From Parasitella parasitica (Eukaryota; Mucoromycota; Mucoromycetes; Mucorales; Mucoraceae): DNA of 51,631 nt. This document shows, piece after piece, positions 33,981-46,100 of this stretch. The translations under genes were made by a program, and so were the position numbers. The notes beneath the pieces are model-generated. The model did no database searches. It was not told the origin of the DNA and saw only the letters and a list, made by a program, of their open reading frames with translations. Within the stretch, counting starts at the first letter, position 1; every line of letters starts with the position of its first letter. The stretch spans positions 67,028 through 118,658 of the forward strand of contig MU619274.1 of the NCBI GenBank assembly GCA_025201805.1, given 5' to 3'.

Positions 33981-34451
33981 TGTTCTTTGTTGTTCTCAAC
34001 TCTTCTTTTGCCTTCTAAGGGCTATTTACACTTTATTATAATTAAAATTATACTCCCAAACATAATGGAACGAATCAAATAGTGAGGATTTGCATTTATG
34101 GCAAAAAAAAAAATTGTGTTTATGAACCAGGAATCTGGTAGGTGTTTGATGTTTGAAGCTTGTAGATTGCTTTTTAGAACAATTTAGATTGTCGCAACAT
34201 TTGGATTGGTTTGATTCTTCTGCTTGGTGTAGCCAGGAGCACTGCATTTGGATATCGCATATAAAGTTTTTCTATTGCGATTATTCCCCTTGTTTTTTCT
34301 TTCAAATTTACCATATTTTGAAAACTACCCATTTATTTTCAAGTAATAAAGAAAAGAAAAATATACATATATAATCAGCCTCTTCTCTCTTGTTTCTTTT
34401 TTTTTTCCTTGTAACACTCAAACACTAATTAAAAAAAGGCTTGCTACAGCA
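33981..34451. other. Intergenic: GATA gene 3' flank and promoter of the polyQ gene
   Basis: 471 bases with short T-runs and a C/T-rich stretch (about 34380-34412) before the next start codon. No coding signal was seen on either strand. Confidence 0.45.
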
Positions 34452-34977
34452 ATGGATGATATTTTATCAAACTATGACGAGAGCTTGAAAGAACTAGAAA
34501 AACAGAGAGAGCTTCTTGAGCTTGTCATGAAGAAAATGGGTGCGGAATGGGAGGAAAGGTAGTATGATTGATATTGCAACGTTGTAAAAATTATTCAAAT
34601 ACTCGATCTAGTGGTGCTGGCATAGGCTGGATGACCGATGTTCTGTCAAACCCACCAACATTGCAAAATGATGTAGCAGATGCGTCACCCGATTCTGCCG
34701 AACCTCTGTTAACAAAGAGCAAAAACCCGCCACTACTTAATATGATACAAACCAACGCATCGCCATCGCAAGATTACTTGCAAACTCTTTTAAACGTAAA
34801 CGAAGAATTGCTGGCTCAAAGTTTAGCGTCGTCCGTCAATGCGGTATCCAGCAATAGTGAGTACAACATTTTCATTACTCCTCCTGCATCGTCCAATGAT
34901 GACAACATCAACACTTTTGCTGCGCAACAACAGCTCATATCCCCTCCTCTGTCAGAACAAGATCGTCATTCTTTGTC

Positions 34978-35032
<55 letters not shown>

Positions 35033-35095
35033 CCAAAGCCATCTCCACAGCAAACTCAACTAAGCACTCCCCCAATCACTCCACATGAACAGTAA
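34452..35095 (+). CDS. Polyglutamine protein with N-terminal coiled coil, unknown function (two exons, 196 aa)
   Basis: Exons 34452-34558 and 34612-35095; intron 53 nt with an unusual GTAGTA donor and CTAG acceptor; joined frame 197 codons. Residues 1-35 form a charged amphipathic helix (SLKELEKQRELLELVMKKMG), likely a coiled coil, followed by GAGIGWMTDVLSNPP. The middle is Ser/Asn/Pro-rich with repeated LLN/LLT hydrophobic pairs. Then come 18 uninterrupted Gln and a Pro/Thr tail (STPPITPHEQ). Composition fits a transcriptional co-regulator, but no family is recognised. It lies 471 bp downstream of the GATA gene, same strand; a functional link is speculation. The exon-1 ATG is preferred because the second exon alone has no good start. 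Confidence 0.7.
34979..35032 (+). repeat. Perfect (CAA)18 microsatellite coding for 18 Gln
   Basis: Eighteen identical CAA codons with no interruption, in the last third of the polyQ protein. Uninterrupted repeats of this length usually vary between isolates. Confidence 0.95.
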
Positions 35096-37280
35096 TTGGA
35101 TTAGTATTAACTTTTTCACTTGTTTATTTGTCTTATATAATAAAATCCTTTCTCGCCACGCTACGCCCTGTAAATCATTGATAGCTTGCAGAGATTTTTG
35201 TCATAGTTTTAAGGGCCGGTTACCCTTACGATTTAAGATGTTTGCTCATGGCTTGCTTTAGATTACAAATATACTATATTGAGAACTAGTTTAGGATATA
35301 TGCGCAAATGCAATTGATTTAATTACCTCTTTGTTTTGCAAATCAAAGACCGGCCTGCGTTCGCTTGCTATTATCAGAATTGAAGCTGGGAAAAATAGTA
35401 TAGCTGTCAACGAGGCTCATCCCTGGAAAGGCAACAGCGTCCGCAGAATAAGGGTTCGACAACGTTTTGGTAACGAGATATATTGCAAACCGTAGCATGT
35501 ACACCATATAGCAATATAAAAATGCATCTATATCTGATAGCAAAGTATCACCGAACCACAAAGCTTCTATATATTCGCATCAGTGAAGCTAGTACTGCGC
35601 TTTCATTTTCAATTTATCATCGCTATATGTACTTTAGGCGGTAAACAGCAAGGTGATCAGAAGATACTATAAAAAATAATACATGATCTATTCACTTACA
35701 CTCCTATGAAAGCAGAATATTTCTATAAACTGGTAACCATTAGGAATTTCTCGCCGCAACGCAGGTGCTTATGCTTCATCACCATCAAAGAATATTGGTT
35801 TCTCTTAAAAAGCATACTTTCTTTTTTTTTTGGGGGGGGGGGTTTCTGGAATAAAATGGTCAGCGTTTTTGAGGGAGTTCGCGAGAGTTGATGATAAAAG
35901 CTTGGTGACAATTGTGTTTCAATTCTTTCACCATCTCTTCCACACATTGCCTGAGAGAAGATATCAAAAAACCTTTCTATAAGTTACTTTTCGATTGACC
36001 ACTGCGTTATGTACATATCAATTATTATCTCTCCCGTACATCAGGGCATTTCAAAAGATAAATTTGAGAATATTGCAAACACAGAGACATTGGTTTTAAA
36101 TTGAAGCATCATCAAAAAATTCCCGAAAAACTTCATGAAAATTTGTGAACATTGCAAGTCCTTGATAGGGATATTTTGAATGATTGTCAGGATTTTGATT
36201 AACTGATGCTAGGCTGCACCTTATACAGCCCCTACTATGCTGATTATAATTGATATTTCTAATTTCACCGGAATGAGACAACTCATTACGTTTAGTAAGG
36301 CCAAGCTGGATCTCGGTTCTACGGTCATTTTTGCAGTAAATTTGAAAGATCTACGAAAATGAAAAATAAAATATAAAAATAAAGCGATGTAAAAATTACA
36401 ATTACAGTCAAGTTTGGGGTTATTTATTGAGATTTTAACTAGAGAAAAACATCTTGGTATTTATAGGATTTGGATTGTCGTATATCAGTTCTCATGAATG
36501 GAGGGAACGCGTTAGCTTGTCGTAGGTTTTAAGGAGAAGCAAATCATGCTGAAATACTTTTACCACTGATAGAAATTTGCGTAACATTAGTTGACCTTGT
36601 GAGGATGGCTATCGTCATATTTTAGTTATTGTGTGAAAGATATCCTTATCTAGAATGATGATTCATTGAATGACGAGCTGCCATACTTGATCTCTTTGTC
36701 ATTATTTATTCTTATTCTAAATGTTTATTGTGTAAGGGAAAGCACTTTGACCAGGAGTGTTTTCCTTCACACGACATTCATTGATAAAATTTTAAATTTT
36801 ATTTGTAATGCGTTTTGATTTATATGACTTTATATGTTATGCGAACTCGATGGCATGAATTGACTATGAGTGACATTTGAGTTTTAATTTTTCAGTTATA
36901 CGCTTTCAGCTATACCATTCCATCATAAATATAGTCATTAGTTTTGTGTCTGATTTTATCTTCATAAAGTTATACATTTTTTTAGCAGATTATCTTCATA
37001 CATCCTCTGCGCATAACACTAGCATCCTTGGAATACAAAAAGGTAATCTGATAAATCAACCATGTTGTGGCAGGTCTCGAAAAGGAGCACAGCAGGTGAT
37101 AAAAAAATATAGGAAAGTATAAAGACTTGAATTACCAGTTACGAAACTACTGAGCTTATTGGTTGATAAGAAGCTATATATTTGTATGAGAACCAATATA
37201 TGAATCAATCTATGAATACAATTAGATCATGTTTAATATTTAATTGTCAAATAAGATTATAACAAAGTAGTAGTGGGAAA

Positions 37281-37379
37281 TTATTAGTATAAAAATATAA
37301 AATACTTTTTAAAACTGTTGTTTATTTTTGAGATGAAAATAGTCAAAATTTCATTTAAAAAGTATTTATTATACTATTT
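37281..37379. repeat. Imperfect inverted repeat of about 100 bases
   Basis: Perfect 14-base arms AAATACTTTTTAAA (37300-37313) and TTTAAAAAGTATTT (37354-37367) are extended by a further partial match (TTAGTATAA outside the left arm against TTATACTA outside the right arm). It could be a small MITE-like remnant or simply a hairpin in AT-rich DNA. Confidence 0.5.
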
Positions 37380-39253
37380 TTTCAAGAATAAATAATTATG
37401 GATATGAACCTATATTACAGTGTACTATTCCTCAAGGAAGTCTTAGCAGCAAGGATCGAGAAAGAGAGAAACAGTGACAAATTTGACAAGAGTTGGAGTT
37501 GCTTCTATTTGTTCTTGATATTGAATTACGTATTCTTGAGTCCATGCTAGCCTGGACTTGATGATTGTGATCTTTGTTGAATATTGAAGTACATAGTCAT
37601 AATTTTATTTACAGAGATTCTTTTTATGTGATAGCTCTGTTTATGCCGACCTATAACAAGTAGTGAGAGCAAGACTTATCTCGATATCAAATTAGTTAAT
37701 CATTATGAATTTGAATCATTCAGCGATGAATTTAGCTTTGCAATTTTGAATAGGAAGAACCCAAATAGTGGTTTCCGATATAAGACTTACTCTTATTTAA
37801 TATATAGGATAATCGGTGACATTTGACCTTAGATCCGATCAGGAACGGTTGCCATGACAACTGTGAGTTGAAATAGGTATTCTATGGATATAACAGAAGA
37901 AAGGTAGGTCTTGAAAGAACGGGAAAATTGCGTGATTTTATGATAGTTTGTCAAATTGACAAACTGCATTTAGCGCTCTTTGGTATAATATCCTTTAATT
38001 TTTTTTTAAATCAATCAGACTCAAATTTTCGTAAAAACTGAAAATAAGAAGGGATTCAATAATAAGCTCTGAATAGAGCAATGGTTTTTATTGTGTACAT
38101 ATAACAAGTGTAATGAACAATAAAAGCACCTTATACCGGCAACCGGCATTATTTAATTGAACGTGGAAGATCCAAAAAATTAAATGAAACCGACCGTTCA
38201 TCTGTCAAAAGTAGTAAATTACATATAAAAACATACTACATCTAAAAAATCTGGAAGCAGAAAAGCTTATAGTAGGTAGTTTTAATGCAAAAATTTATAA
38301 CATTAGGAGCAACCGTAGCAGTACACAGTAATATTTCTCTGATTTCTTTTCACAGAAATGAAGTTTTAAGTAAAAAAAAATCACAGTATGGCTAGAGTAT
38401 GACTAATAGGTGTCTTTTTTTTTAATTATTTTTATGGTATTTGAATTTGAAGAGACGCAAGTAAACGCATCCAAAATGGTTAGTGGTAGTAACTTTTCTT
38501 TAGCTAATTTGCACTGACTTTGTGGAATAGAAACATTAAGAAAATATACATGTAAGCTTACGTATTTTTTCAAGTTCATAGTCGCGTAAAATGTAGATAT
38601 TGAAAGATGTTGAAAGATATTGGAAGAGTTGAAGTTTGACTCAAGAAAACTTTCGTAATCCTCTAAAATGATTTCAATTCAAGAAATTCTTCATCAGCCC
38701 TTTTCATATCATTGTTCAACAAAGACAGCATGGTGACAAAAAAAAATCGTAATCGAGACTGATGCTGTAACTGTTACCTATTTTTACGCTTAGAGATAAT
38801 AAACTGTACTGTAACATTTATTGTATAATATGCTTCAATTGGCATGGGTAAACGTTTACTTGAACATTTATACAAAAATTCAATTATTTCGTGCAACATA
38901 TAGACGTCATTTAGTAACTTGAATTCTCCTCTTAGTTTGCTTCAGTGTTACTTGATGACTAACAAATGAATACATCTACAATGTATTTATATACGGCCGA
39001 AGATGATTACATTATATATACGCTGATCAGAAATATACCTTGTTTGATTACTGGATTTCCATTTAGTTTTTTTTAAACTAAAATATATATATTCAGAATA
39101 GTGCTAAAAACAATTATGAAGGTTTTGGCCACTTTTTACCATACTATAAACGGCAACAAGAAACACTATAAAAAAAACTGAAATAACCAGCCAAACTAGA
39201 GCAAATGAGTAAAACGTAAATCTACTATTATTATAATTACAAAATTCTGGCAA

Positions 39254-39409
39254 ATGAAATACATAGATTGGGATTGGCAGCATTTATTAAAAAACGGCCA
39301 AGCACATGTTGCACCAACATTAAGGTTCACGTCTAGTGAAAGAAAAGAGATCTACGAAAAAACATCAAGCGACGAGATAATGAATTGCCTTGACACCTTA
39401 TTGGATTAG
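39254..39409 (+). CDS. Candidate small ORF, unknown function (51 aa)
   Basis: ATG (context CAAATGA) to TAG, 51 codons: starts MKYIDWDWQHLLKNGQAHVA and has a charged middle (SSERKEIYEKTSSDE) and end (CLDTLLD). The composition, with two Trp, balanced charge and amphipathic C-terminus, looks protein-like against a very AT-rich background. It lies about 250 bases upstream of the Con7-like start. It could be a small gene, an upstream ORF on a long leader, or an exon remnant. No family recognised. Confidence 0.3.
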   Translation: MKYIDWDWQHLLKNGQAHVAPTLRFTSSERKEIYEKTSSDEIMNCLDTLLD

Positions 39410-39661
39410 CAACTTTATTAAGTGTAATGTGACAAGATCAACTCAAACCTTTTTGAGGCTAAATCAAAGGATTTTCAACTCCACTTTTTTACACTTCTAC
39501 TGGGTGATATTACCACAACAGGTATGACAAGTAGCGGTTATTTACGCACAATCATTTTAAAGTTATATCCTACAAACACTACATGTATACATAAATGACT
39601 TTTTTTTATGAATTCTGTCTTTCTCTTTTAAATTAATATAGTTCAATTTTCCTTACACACA

Positions 39662-41191
39662 ATGAATACTGCCTCGCCTAATGGGATCACCACAATTGCT
39701 AATAAGAAGAACAAATCATCTTCAGCCACTCCTACAATAGCAACTGCCCCTCAAGTGCCATCATCGACTAATTTAAACTATTATGATCCAAGACATTCAA
39801 CGGCCTATTATAATCCGGCTTCCACTGCAACCCCTGTTCAGCACTCGCTATACATGAATCCTACCAGTTTGCAAAATAACCATCCGAATGATATACATTC
39901 GGTCTCTCCTGTGAGTGCGGCTACAGCCGCTGCCGCCGCCGCCGCTGCTGCTGCTGGGCTGGGACCCAGTAATTCATTACCTCCTTTATCACATTTATTA
40001 CCTACTAATATTAACAACGTTCCTGTTGCTTCTGCTGATCATTCTAAGAATACAAAGATGATTGCTAACTCTGCAAATCATGAAGATGTGGAATACTTCA
40101 ATCCACTTAGTAAAACTCCATCCAACGATGCCAGTTTTGTTCAGCCGCATCATTACTCTACAGTTATTTCTCATCCACACCATGTTTCTTATAGTAAATC
40201 TATCGACTGTCAAAGAACAAGAATGTTCCCTTCTTCTGCTGCTCCTTCCGCCGATGATCCTGTAAGAGGTTACAGCTCAATATCATCCACCCAGCAACAT
40301 AATGGATATTACATGATGCCAGCTCAAAATGTGAACCCTCACTATGGCCAGCATCCAGCGGCACCAAATGCAATTTTACCATCTACTGATTTATCTGTAT
40401 TTCCTCCTTCATCTCAACAACATCAGCATCATCACCATGGTATGTACCCTCCTTCTGGTAGAAATTACGGTCAACTTTATCATTTACCATCTCCCCCCAC
40501 GTCAGTGGTCGACGGCGTCCTTATTGTTGACGCAAACAATCATCAACATGTTATTAATGGTGGAATAACTACTAATAGCCAAAAAATATTCTCCTTTGTG
40601 CCTTTGCCTGGTCTCAATCAAACGAAAAGACCCAGAAGAAAGTTTCATGAGGTTGAACGATTATATCAATGCAATTTCCAAGAATGTACAAAGTCTTATG
40701 GCACTTTAAACCACTTGAATGCTCATGTTTCCATGCAAAGACATGTAAGTTGGTTACTATGCAATGTTGGATATAAGCTAATTGCTATGAACCATCAGGG
40801 TCCTAAAAGACAGCCATCAGAATTCAAAGAACTTCGCAAAATGTGGAGAAAACAAAAACGCGACAAAAAGCAGCGTTCAACGTCTAGATCTTTAGATGAA
40901 TACGGAAAAGATTTTGAAGATGAAGAGCAAGATCATCAAGATCATGTCAATGCTCCAATGCAACTTACAGAAAACAGTATTTTAAGCCACTCTATGCCAA
41001 CGCTTTCTTCATCTGCTAGACACCAACAAATGATGCACCATGAATATAATCCTTCCATGCCACCTTATATGCAACAACATCCATTAATGACACGTCCACC
41101 TCCACCACCTCCCCCTCCACCATCAGCACATTGGACAAATCGTTCACATCAATATGATCATGCCGCTGAATTCATGCCATCTGAATATTAG
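39662..41191 (+). CDS. con7: Con7-like C2H2 zinc-finger transcription factor (two exons, 491 aa)
   Basis: Exons 39662-40744 and 40799-41191 joined over a 54-nt intron (GTAAGT...CAG), giving 492 codons. The region around residues 318-385 matches the fungal Con7 family. It has SFVPLPGLNQTKRPRRKFHE, then one C2H2 finger with ligands Cys337, Cys342, His355 and His361 (YQCNFQECTKSYGTLNHLNA, then HVSMQRH). After splicing, GPKRQPSEFKELRKMWRKQK follows. Con7 proteins are fungal regulators of cell-wall, chitin-synthase and infection/spore-morphology genes. The N-terminus has an Ala run, and Ser/Pro/His/Asn-rich stretches; the C-terminus has an acidic part and a run of Pro. The intron has no in-frame stop, so its retention would insert 18 residues directly after the last zinc ligand (see findings). 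The splice is supported by the family's unbroken H-G-x-K-R sequence at this point. Confidence 0.88.
   Translation: MNTASPNGITTIANKKNKSSSATPTIATAPQVPSSTNLNYYDPRHSTAYYNPASTATPVQHSLYMNPTSLQNNHPNDIHSVSPVSAATAAAAAAAAAAGLGPSNSLPPLSHLLPTNINNVPVASADHSKNTKMIANSANHEDVEYFNPLSKTPSNDASFVQPHHYSTVISHPHHVSYSKSIDCQRTRMFPSSAAPSADDPVRGYSSISSTQQHNGYYMMPAQNVNPHYGQHPAAPNAILPSTDLSVFPPSSQQHQHHHHGMYPPSGRNYGQLYHLPSPPTSVVDGVLIVDANNHQHVINGGITTNSQKIFSFVPLPGLNQTKRPRRKFHEVERLYQCNFQECTKSYGTLNHLNAHVSMQRHVSWLLCNVGYKLIAMNHQGPKRQPSEFKELRKMWRKQKRDKKQRSTSRSLDEYGKDFEDEEQDHQDHVNAPMQLTENSILSHSMPTLSSSARHQQMMHHEYNPSMPPYMQQHPLMTRPPPPPPPPPSAHWTNRSHQYDHAAEFMPSEY
40745..40798 (+). other. 54-nt stop-free intron of the Con7-like gene
   Basis: Starts GTAAGT, ends CATCAG, contains GCTAATT as a likely branch site. 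It is phase 0, divisible by three and without stop, encoding VSWLLCNVGYKLIAMNHQ if retained. Confidence 0.85.
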
Positions 41192-43174
41192 ATGTATAAA
41201 TATATCACCCAGCTACTTATATAACACCTACTTGCCATTTTGCCTCATCATTATCACTATTATTATCTATGCCATAATGTACATACTAAATATTTATTCT
41301 CTATCTTATATATTGTAACCAGAAAAACTCAATAAAACTATCGATTATTTCATTTACTTTGATCCTTCAGCATAATTATAAAAAACTTGTTAGTTTAATG
41401 TCGTACTGGATAATCTTCATGAAATGCACGTGGTGAAACATGAAAAATATTTGCATGTGCATTACATTTACGTACGATGTTATAATCCTGGAAGATACCA
41501 CGGTATTGGTTGTTTATTGCATGTTTGCAAAATAAAAAAAACCAAAAAAATTTACCGTATATTTTATAGACTTTTTCAACTAATGTCAATAAGGTATTTA
41601 AAAAGAAGACTAGAGAATAATCGTGGACCACAAGCGCATGTAACAACCAAGATGCGGGTTCGTTGCAATCAAATTTTTTCATTTACAAAATCTAATTTAC
41701 ACAAGCAAGATACAAAATTAATCAATCGGAAGACAAACCTTAAAACCTGTATTCTGGCGACAAAAAATTGATGGGGGCGCTAACGATAGGTAAAGTAGTA
41801 GCGGCGGCGGTAACGGAGGCGAAGAGAAGATTTTCAAGGTTTATTATGTGCTGTTTGTTTTGCTTATTGATTTACAACTTTTTTGTTTCATTTACTTGCA
41901 TGATTTTCAAAAACACAATAAGAAAATTGTTTAATGCTAATGTTAAAACTGTGTGTCATCGAAAATTTGGTTCTATAGTTATAGTTGAATGCTTTCCTAA
42001 TGGTAGAAAAAAAAAATGGCATTATGATATATCACCATAGCAACAATAGTGGCACCTTAGCGACCAAATACCTGGCAACCAGGAACAGATCAGATAACAG
42101 ATCTACCGTAGTAACTTAAAAAAAAAAGTGATTACTTGTTGCAGTCGAGATAGCCATTATCTTAATACAACCTGAACAGCCACAGTAAATGACGTACATT
42201 TTTAATTGAAAGTATAACAATACACTTAATGATCGTGGTGTTAGTTGTATTGATGTAGTAGCTCAGATTATTTCTCACAGTCCCAAAGTATCATATCTTG
42301 TAACGTGATTGAAATGATGAAAATATACAACATTGCCTTGATCGAGAAGTTTAAGATCGATAATTAGATGTGATGGAAAACCCAGGGGCAAGCAAGTGAA
42401 CGAAAAAATGGGTTGGGGGAGGAATGCAAATGGTCACGAGCGGAGACATACTTATCCGCGCAAAGGCCTTTTGATGCTAAAGGCTTCCCCCATCCATTGG
42501 CAAGTGATAGATGGGATTAGTCGAGATATGAAATACCGCCCATTCGTTTTTTTTATGTTTGAAACAATAAGCCCTTCATTTTTTTGTGTATTTTTTTTTA
42601 AAAAAAAAAGTTGACATATTCATTAAAAGAAAAAAATATTATGCGTATATACGTGGTAATCAGAATTGTTAATTTCATCTGGTAATAAATAACCCCAAAT
42701 CCAACAGATTTTTTCCATCCCCAAAATCGAAAACCCTACCAAAGAGCTCAAAAAATCAACAAAAAAGAACATGTAGCCTAAAATTACAAACGGCTTCAGC
42801 TGTTGGGGTGCTCTGGGCCATACCAATGCATTGATTGGCACCTGCTTCAAACCCAGTGATGCTTTGAGGTTGCTTCAAACAATCCCGGAAAGGTGGGGAA
42901 AGACTGTACTCCGAGTTCAAATTTCATTGAATACCATCCCATTGCAGTATCATTTTCCCTCTTTTTTTCCTCTTCTTGCAACTTGTAATATAATATTTTT
43001 TTCTGTGGGAGACAGTAAAAAGTAGTATTTCATTTTTCTCTTTCTTTTTTTCTAGACCGTTGTTGTGTTGATTTGTGAATTTTATACAAGGATTAAACAA
43101 TTGATTTGCGCGTGCGTTATATAACATCAAGACATTCCATTCTACAGAGAAAAAAGAAGAAAAATACAGACATA
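41192..43174. other. Intergenic region between the Con7-like gene and ACC1
   Basis: About 2 kb. AATAAA-type signals near 41330 may end the Con7-like transcript. ORFs of 90-115 codons at 41424-41771 and 41768-42040 (plus) and 41395-41682 (minus) overlap one another, are lysine/isoleucine/phenylalanine-rich and match nothing I recognise, so they are not called. A GC-rich patch at 41772-41825 and a stem CCTGG-CAA-CCAGG near 42072-42084 stand out. The last 500 bases, with C/T-rich stretches (for example 42956-42976 and 43030-43052), probably contain the ACC1 promoter and leader. Confidence 0.45.
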
Positions 43175-46100
43175 ATGGTTGAACACAAGAATTTACCTGG
43201 CCACTTTCTTGGTAATTGATTGCAATATAAAATCAGCTGGAAACGTCTAAATTTAACTTTTGTTATACACAGGTGGTAATTCGCTCGAAGCTGCTCCACA
43301 AGGTCCCGTCAAAGACTTTGTTCAAGCACATGAGGGCCACACAGTAATTTCAAAAGTTTTGATTGCCAACAATGGTATGGCTGCAATGAAAGAAATCCGC
43401 TCAGTAAGAAAATGGGCTTATGAAACGTTTGGCAATGAGAGAGCCATTGAGTTTACTGTAATGGCAACACCCGAAGACTTAAAGGCCAATGCTGAATACA
43501 TTCGCATGGCTGATAATTTTGTCGAAGTTCCTGGTGGATCAAACAACAACAACTATGCTAATGTCGAACTTATTGTTGACGTTGCAGAAAGAACTGCTGT
43601 TCATGCTGTTTGGGCTGGCTGGTAAGTGTATACATGAGTTTTCTTTATTTTTGGGGTGGAAACACTGACATGCTATATATATATATCAAGGGGTCATGCT
43701 TCTGAAAATCCTCGCTTGCCAGAGATGCTTGCCAAATCCAAGTATAGATGTTTATTCATCGGTCCTCCTGCATCTGCTATGAGATCATTAGGTGATAAGA
43801 TTTCATCTACAATTGTCGCACAAAGTGCCCAAGTGCCTACAATGGGTTGGAGTGGTGATGGCATTACCGAGACGGAATTTGATGAGGCAGGCCATGTCAT
43901 TGTCCCTGAAAAAGTATACAATGAGGCTTGTGTTAAAACTGCTGAAGAAGGTCTCAAGGCCGCTGAAAAGATTGGCTTCCCTGTAATGATCAAGGCTTCT
44001 GAAGGTGGTGGTGGTAAGGGTATCCGTATGGTTAAGGACGGCTCCAATTTCGCCCAATTGTTTGCTCAAGTTCAAGGCGAAATCCCTGGTTCTCCCATCT
44101 TCATTATGAAGCTGGCTGGTAATGCTCGCCATTTAGAAGTTCAGTTATTAGCAGATCAATATGGTAATGCCATCAGTTTGTTTGGTCGTGATTGTTCAGT
44201 CCAACGTCGTCATCAAAAGATCATCGAAGAAGCCCCTGTTACTATCGCCAAGCCCGATATATTTGAGCAGATGGAAAAGGCAGCTGTTAGACTTGGTAAA
44301 TTAGTAGGTTATGTCTCTGCCGGTACTGTAGAATATCTTTACAGCCACCACGACGATCAGTTCTATTTCTTGGAATTAAATCCTAGATTGCAAGTGGAGC
44401 ATCCTACTACCGAGATGGTCTCTGGCGTCAATTTACCTGCTGCTCAGCTTCAGATTGCTATGGGCATCCCGCTCCATCGTATCCGTGATATCCGTGTTCT
44501 CTATGGCGTCCAGCATAACAGTAGCTCTGAAATTGATTTTGGGTTTGAGCACCCTACTTCGCTTACTAGCCATCGCCGCCCTACCCCCAAGGGCCATGTC
44601 ATTGCTTGTCGTATTACTGCTGAAAACCCTGACGCTGGCTTTAAGCCCTCGTCTGGTATCATGCAAGAACTCAACTTTAGATCGAGCACTAATGTTTGGG
44701 GCTATTTTTCTGTTGTTTCTGCTGGTGGCTTGCACGAGTACGCTGATTCCCAATTTGGCCACATCTTTGCTTATGGTGAGAATCGTCAACAGGCTCGTAA
44801 GAACATGGTTATTGCTCTCAAAGAGCTTTCTATTCGTGGTGATTTCCGTACTACTGTCGAGTACATCATTCGCTTGCTCGAAACCCCCGATTTTGAAGAA
44901 AACACTATCAATACTGGCTGGCTGGATATGTTGATTTCTAAAAAGTTGACAGCTGAACGCCCTGACACCATGTTGGCTGTATTTTGTGGTGCTGTTACCA
45001 AGGCTCACATGGCTTCTTTGGAATGCTTCCAACAATACAAGCAATCATTGGAAAAGGGCCAAGTCCCCAGCAAGGGCTCTCTCAAGACGGTTTTCACTGT
45101 TGATTTCATTTACGAAGATGTTCGCTATAACTTTACCGTCACCCAGTCTGCTCCTGGTATATATACTTTGTATTTGAACGGTACAAAGACCCAAGTTGGC
45201 ATCAGAGATCTTTCAGATGGAGGTCTTTTGATTTCTATTGACGGTAAATCTCACACCACTTATTCTCGTGATGAAGTTCAAGCTACTCGTATGATGGTGG
45301 ATGGCAAGACTTGTCTTTTGGAAAAGGAGAGCGACCCTACGCAATTGAGAAGTCCTTCTCCTGGTAAGCTTGTCAATTTGCTTGTTGAAAATGGCGACCA
45401 TTTGAAAGCTGGTGATGCCTATGCTGAAATTGAGGTAATGTGTATTTGGAAGGCTTGGATCACTGGAATGAGCGTATTGACATACATAATGTAGGTGATG
45501 AAAATGTATATGCCTTTGATTGCTACCGAAGATGGCCATGTTCAATTTATCAAGCAAGCAGGAGCTACGCTTGAAGCTGGCGATATCATCGGTATTTTGT
45601 CGCTTGATGATCCTAGCCGTGTCAAGCATGCTCTTCCTTTCAATGGAACTGTACCTGCTTTTGGTGCTCCTCATATCACTGGCGACAAGCCTTTCCAACG
45701 GTTTAATGCTACCAAGCTTACCCTTGAACATATTCTCCAAGGCTATGATAACCAAGCTCTTGTCCAAACTGTTGTCAAAGACTTTGCTGACATTTTGAAC
45801 AACCCCGACTTGCCTTACTCTGAATTGAATACTGTGCTCTCTGCTTTGTCTGGTAGAATTCCTCAGCGTTTGGAGGCCTCTATTCATAAGCTGGCTGACG
45901 AATCCAAGGCTGCTCATCAAGAATTCCCTGCTGTTCAATTTGAAAAGTTGGTCGAAGACTTTGCACGTGAACATATAACTCTTCAATCTGAAGTTACTGC
46001 TTATAAAAACTCGGTTGCTCCTTTGAGTAGTATCTTTGAGCGTTACAGAAATGGTCTTGCTGAACACGCTTACGCCAACTATGTTCAATTGATGGAGTCT

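Larger units (their letters stand above)
35096..39661. other. Long AT-rich gene-poor region upstream of the Con7-like gene
   Basis: 4.6 kb with no confirmed gene. A GC-richer island at about 35343-35580 is open on both strands (72 codons on the minus strand, non-ATG start) but unrecognised. A T10-G11 homopolymer junction lies at 35822-35842. An inverted repeat lies at 37281-37379, a palindromic ATAAAATTTTAAATTTTAT near 36784-36802, and a 51-codon ORF at 39254-39409. Long upstream regions are common for developmental regulators, so much of the right half may be regulatory DNA for the Con7-like gene; this is inference. Confidence 0.5.

Noticed and set aside
35343-35561. 72-codon minus-strand ORF in a GC-richer island
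   Set aside because: It begins at a TTG rather than ATG, the plus strand is equally open there, and no splice partner or family was found.
41395-42040. ORFs of 90-115 codons between the Con7-like gene and ACC1
   Set aside because: They overlap on both strands, have AT-driven composition (Lys, Ile, Phe, Asn) and match no family. They could be remnants, but the evidence is too weak to call.
42820-42935. tRNA-like T-loop (GAGTTCAAATTTC)
   Set aside because: No acceptor stem, D-arm or anticodon arm could be folded around it. No tRNA or rRNA gene was recognised anywhere in the window.
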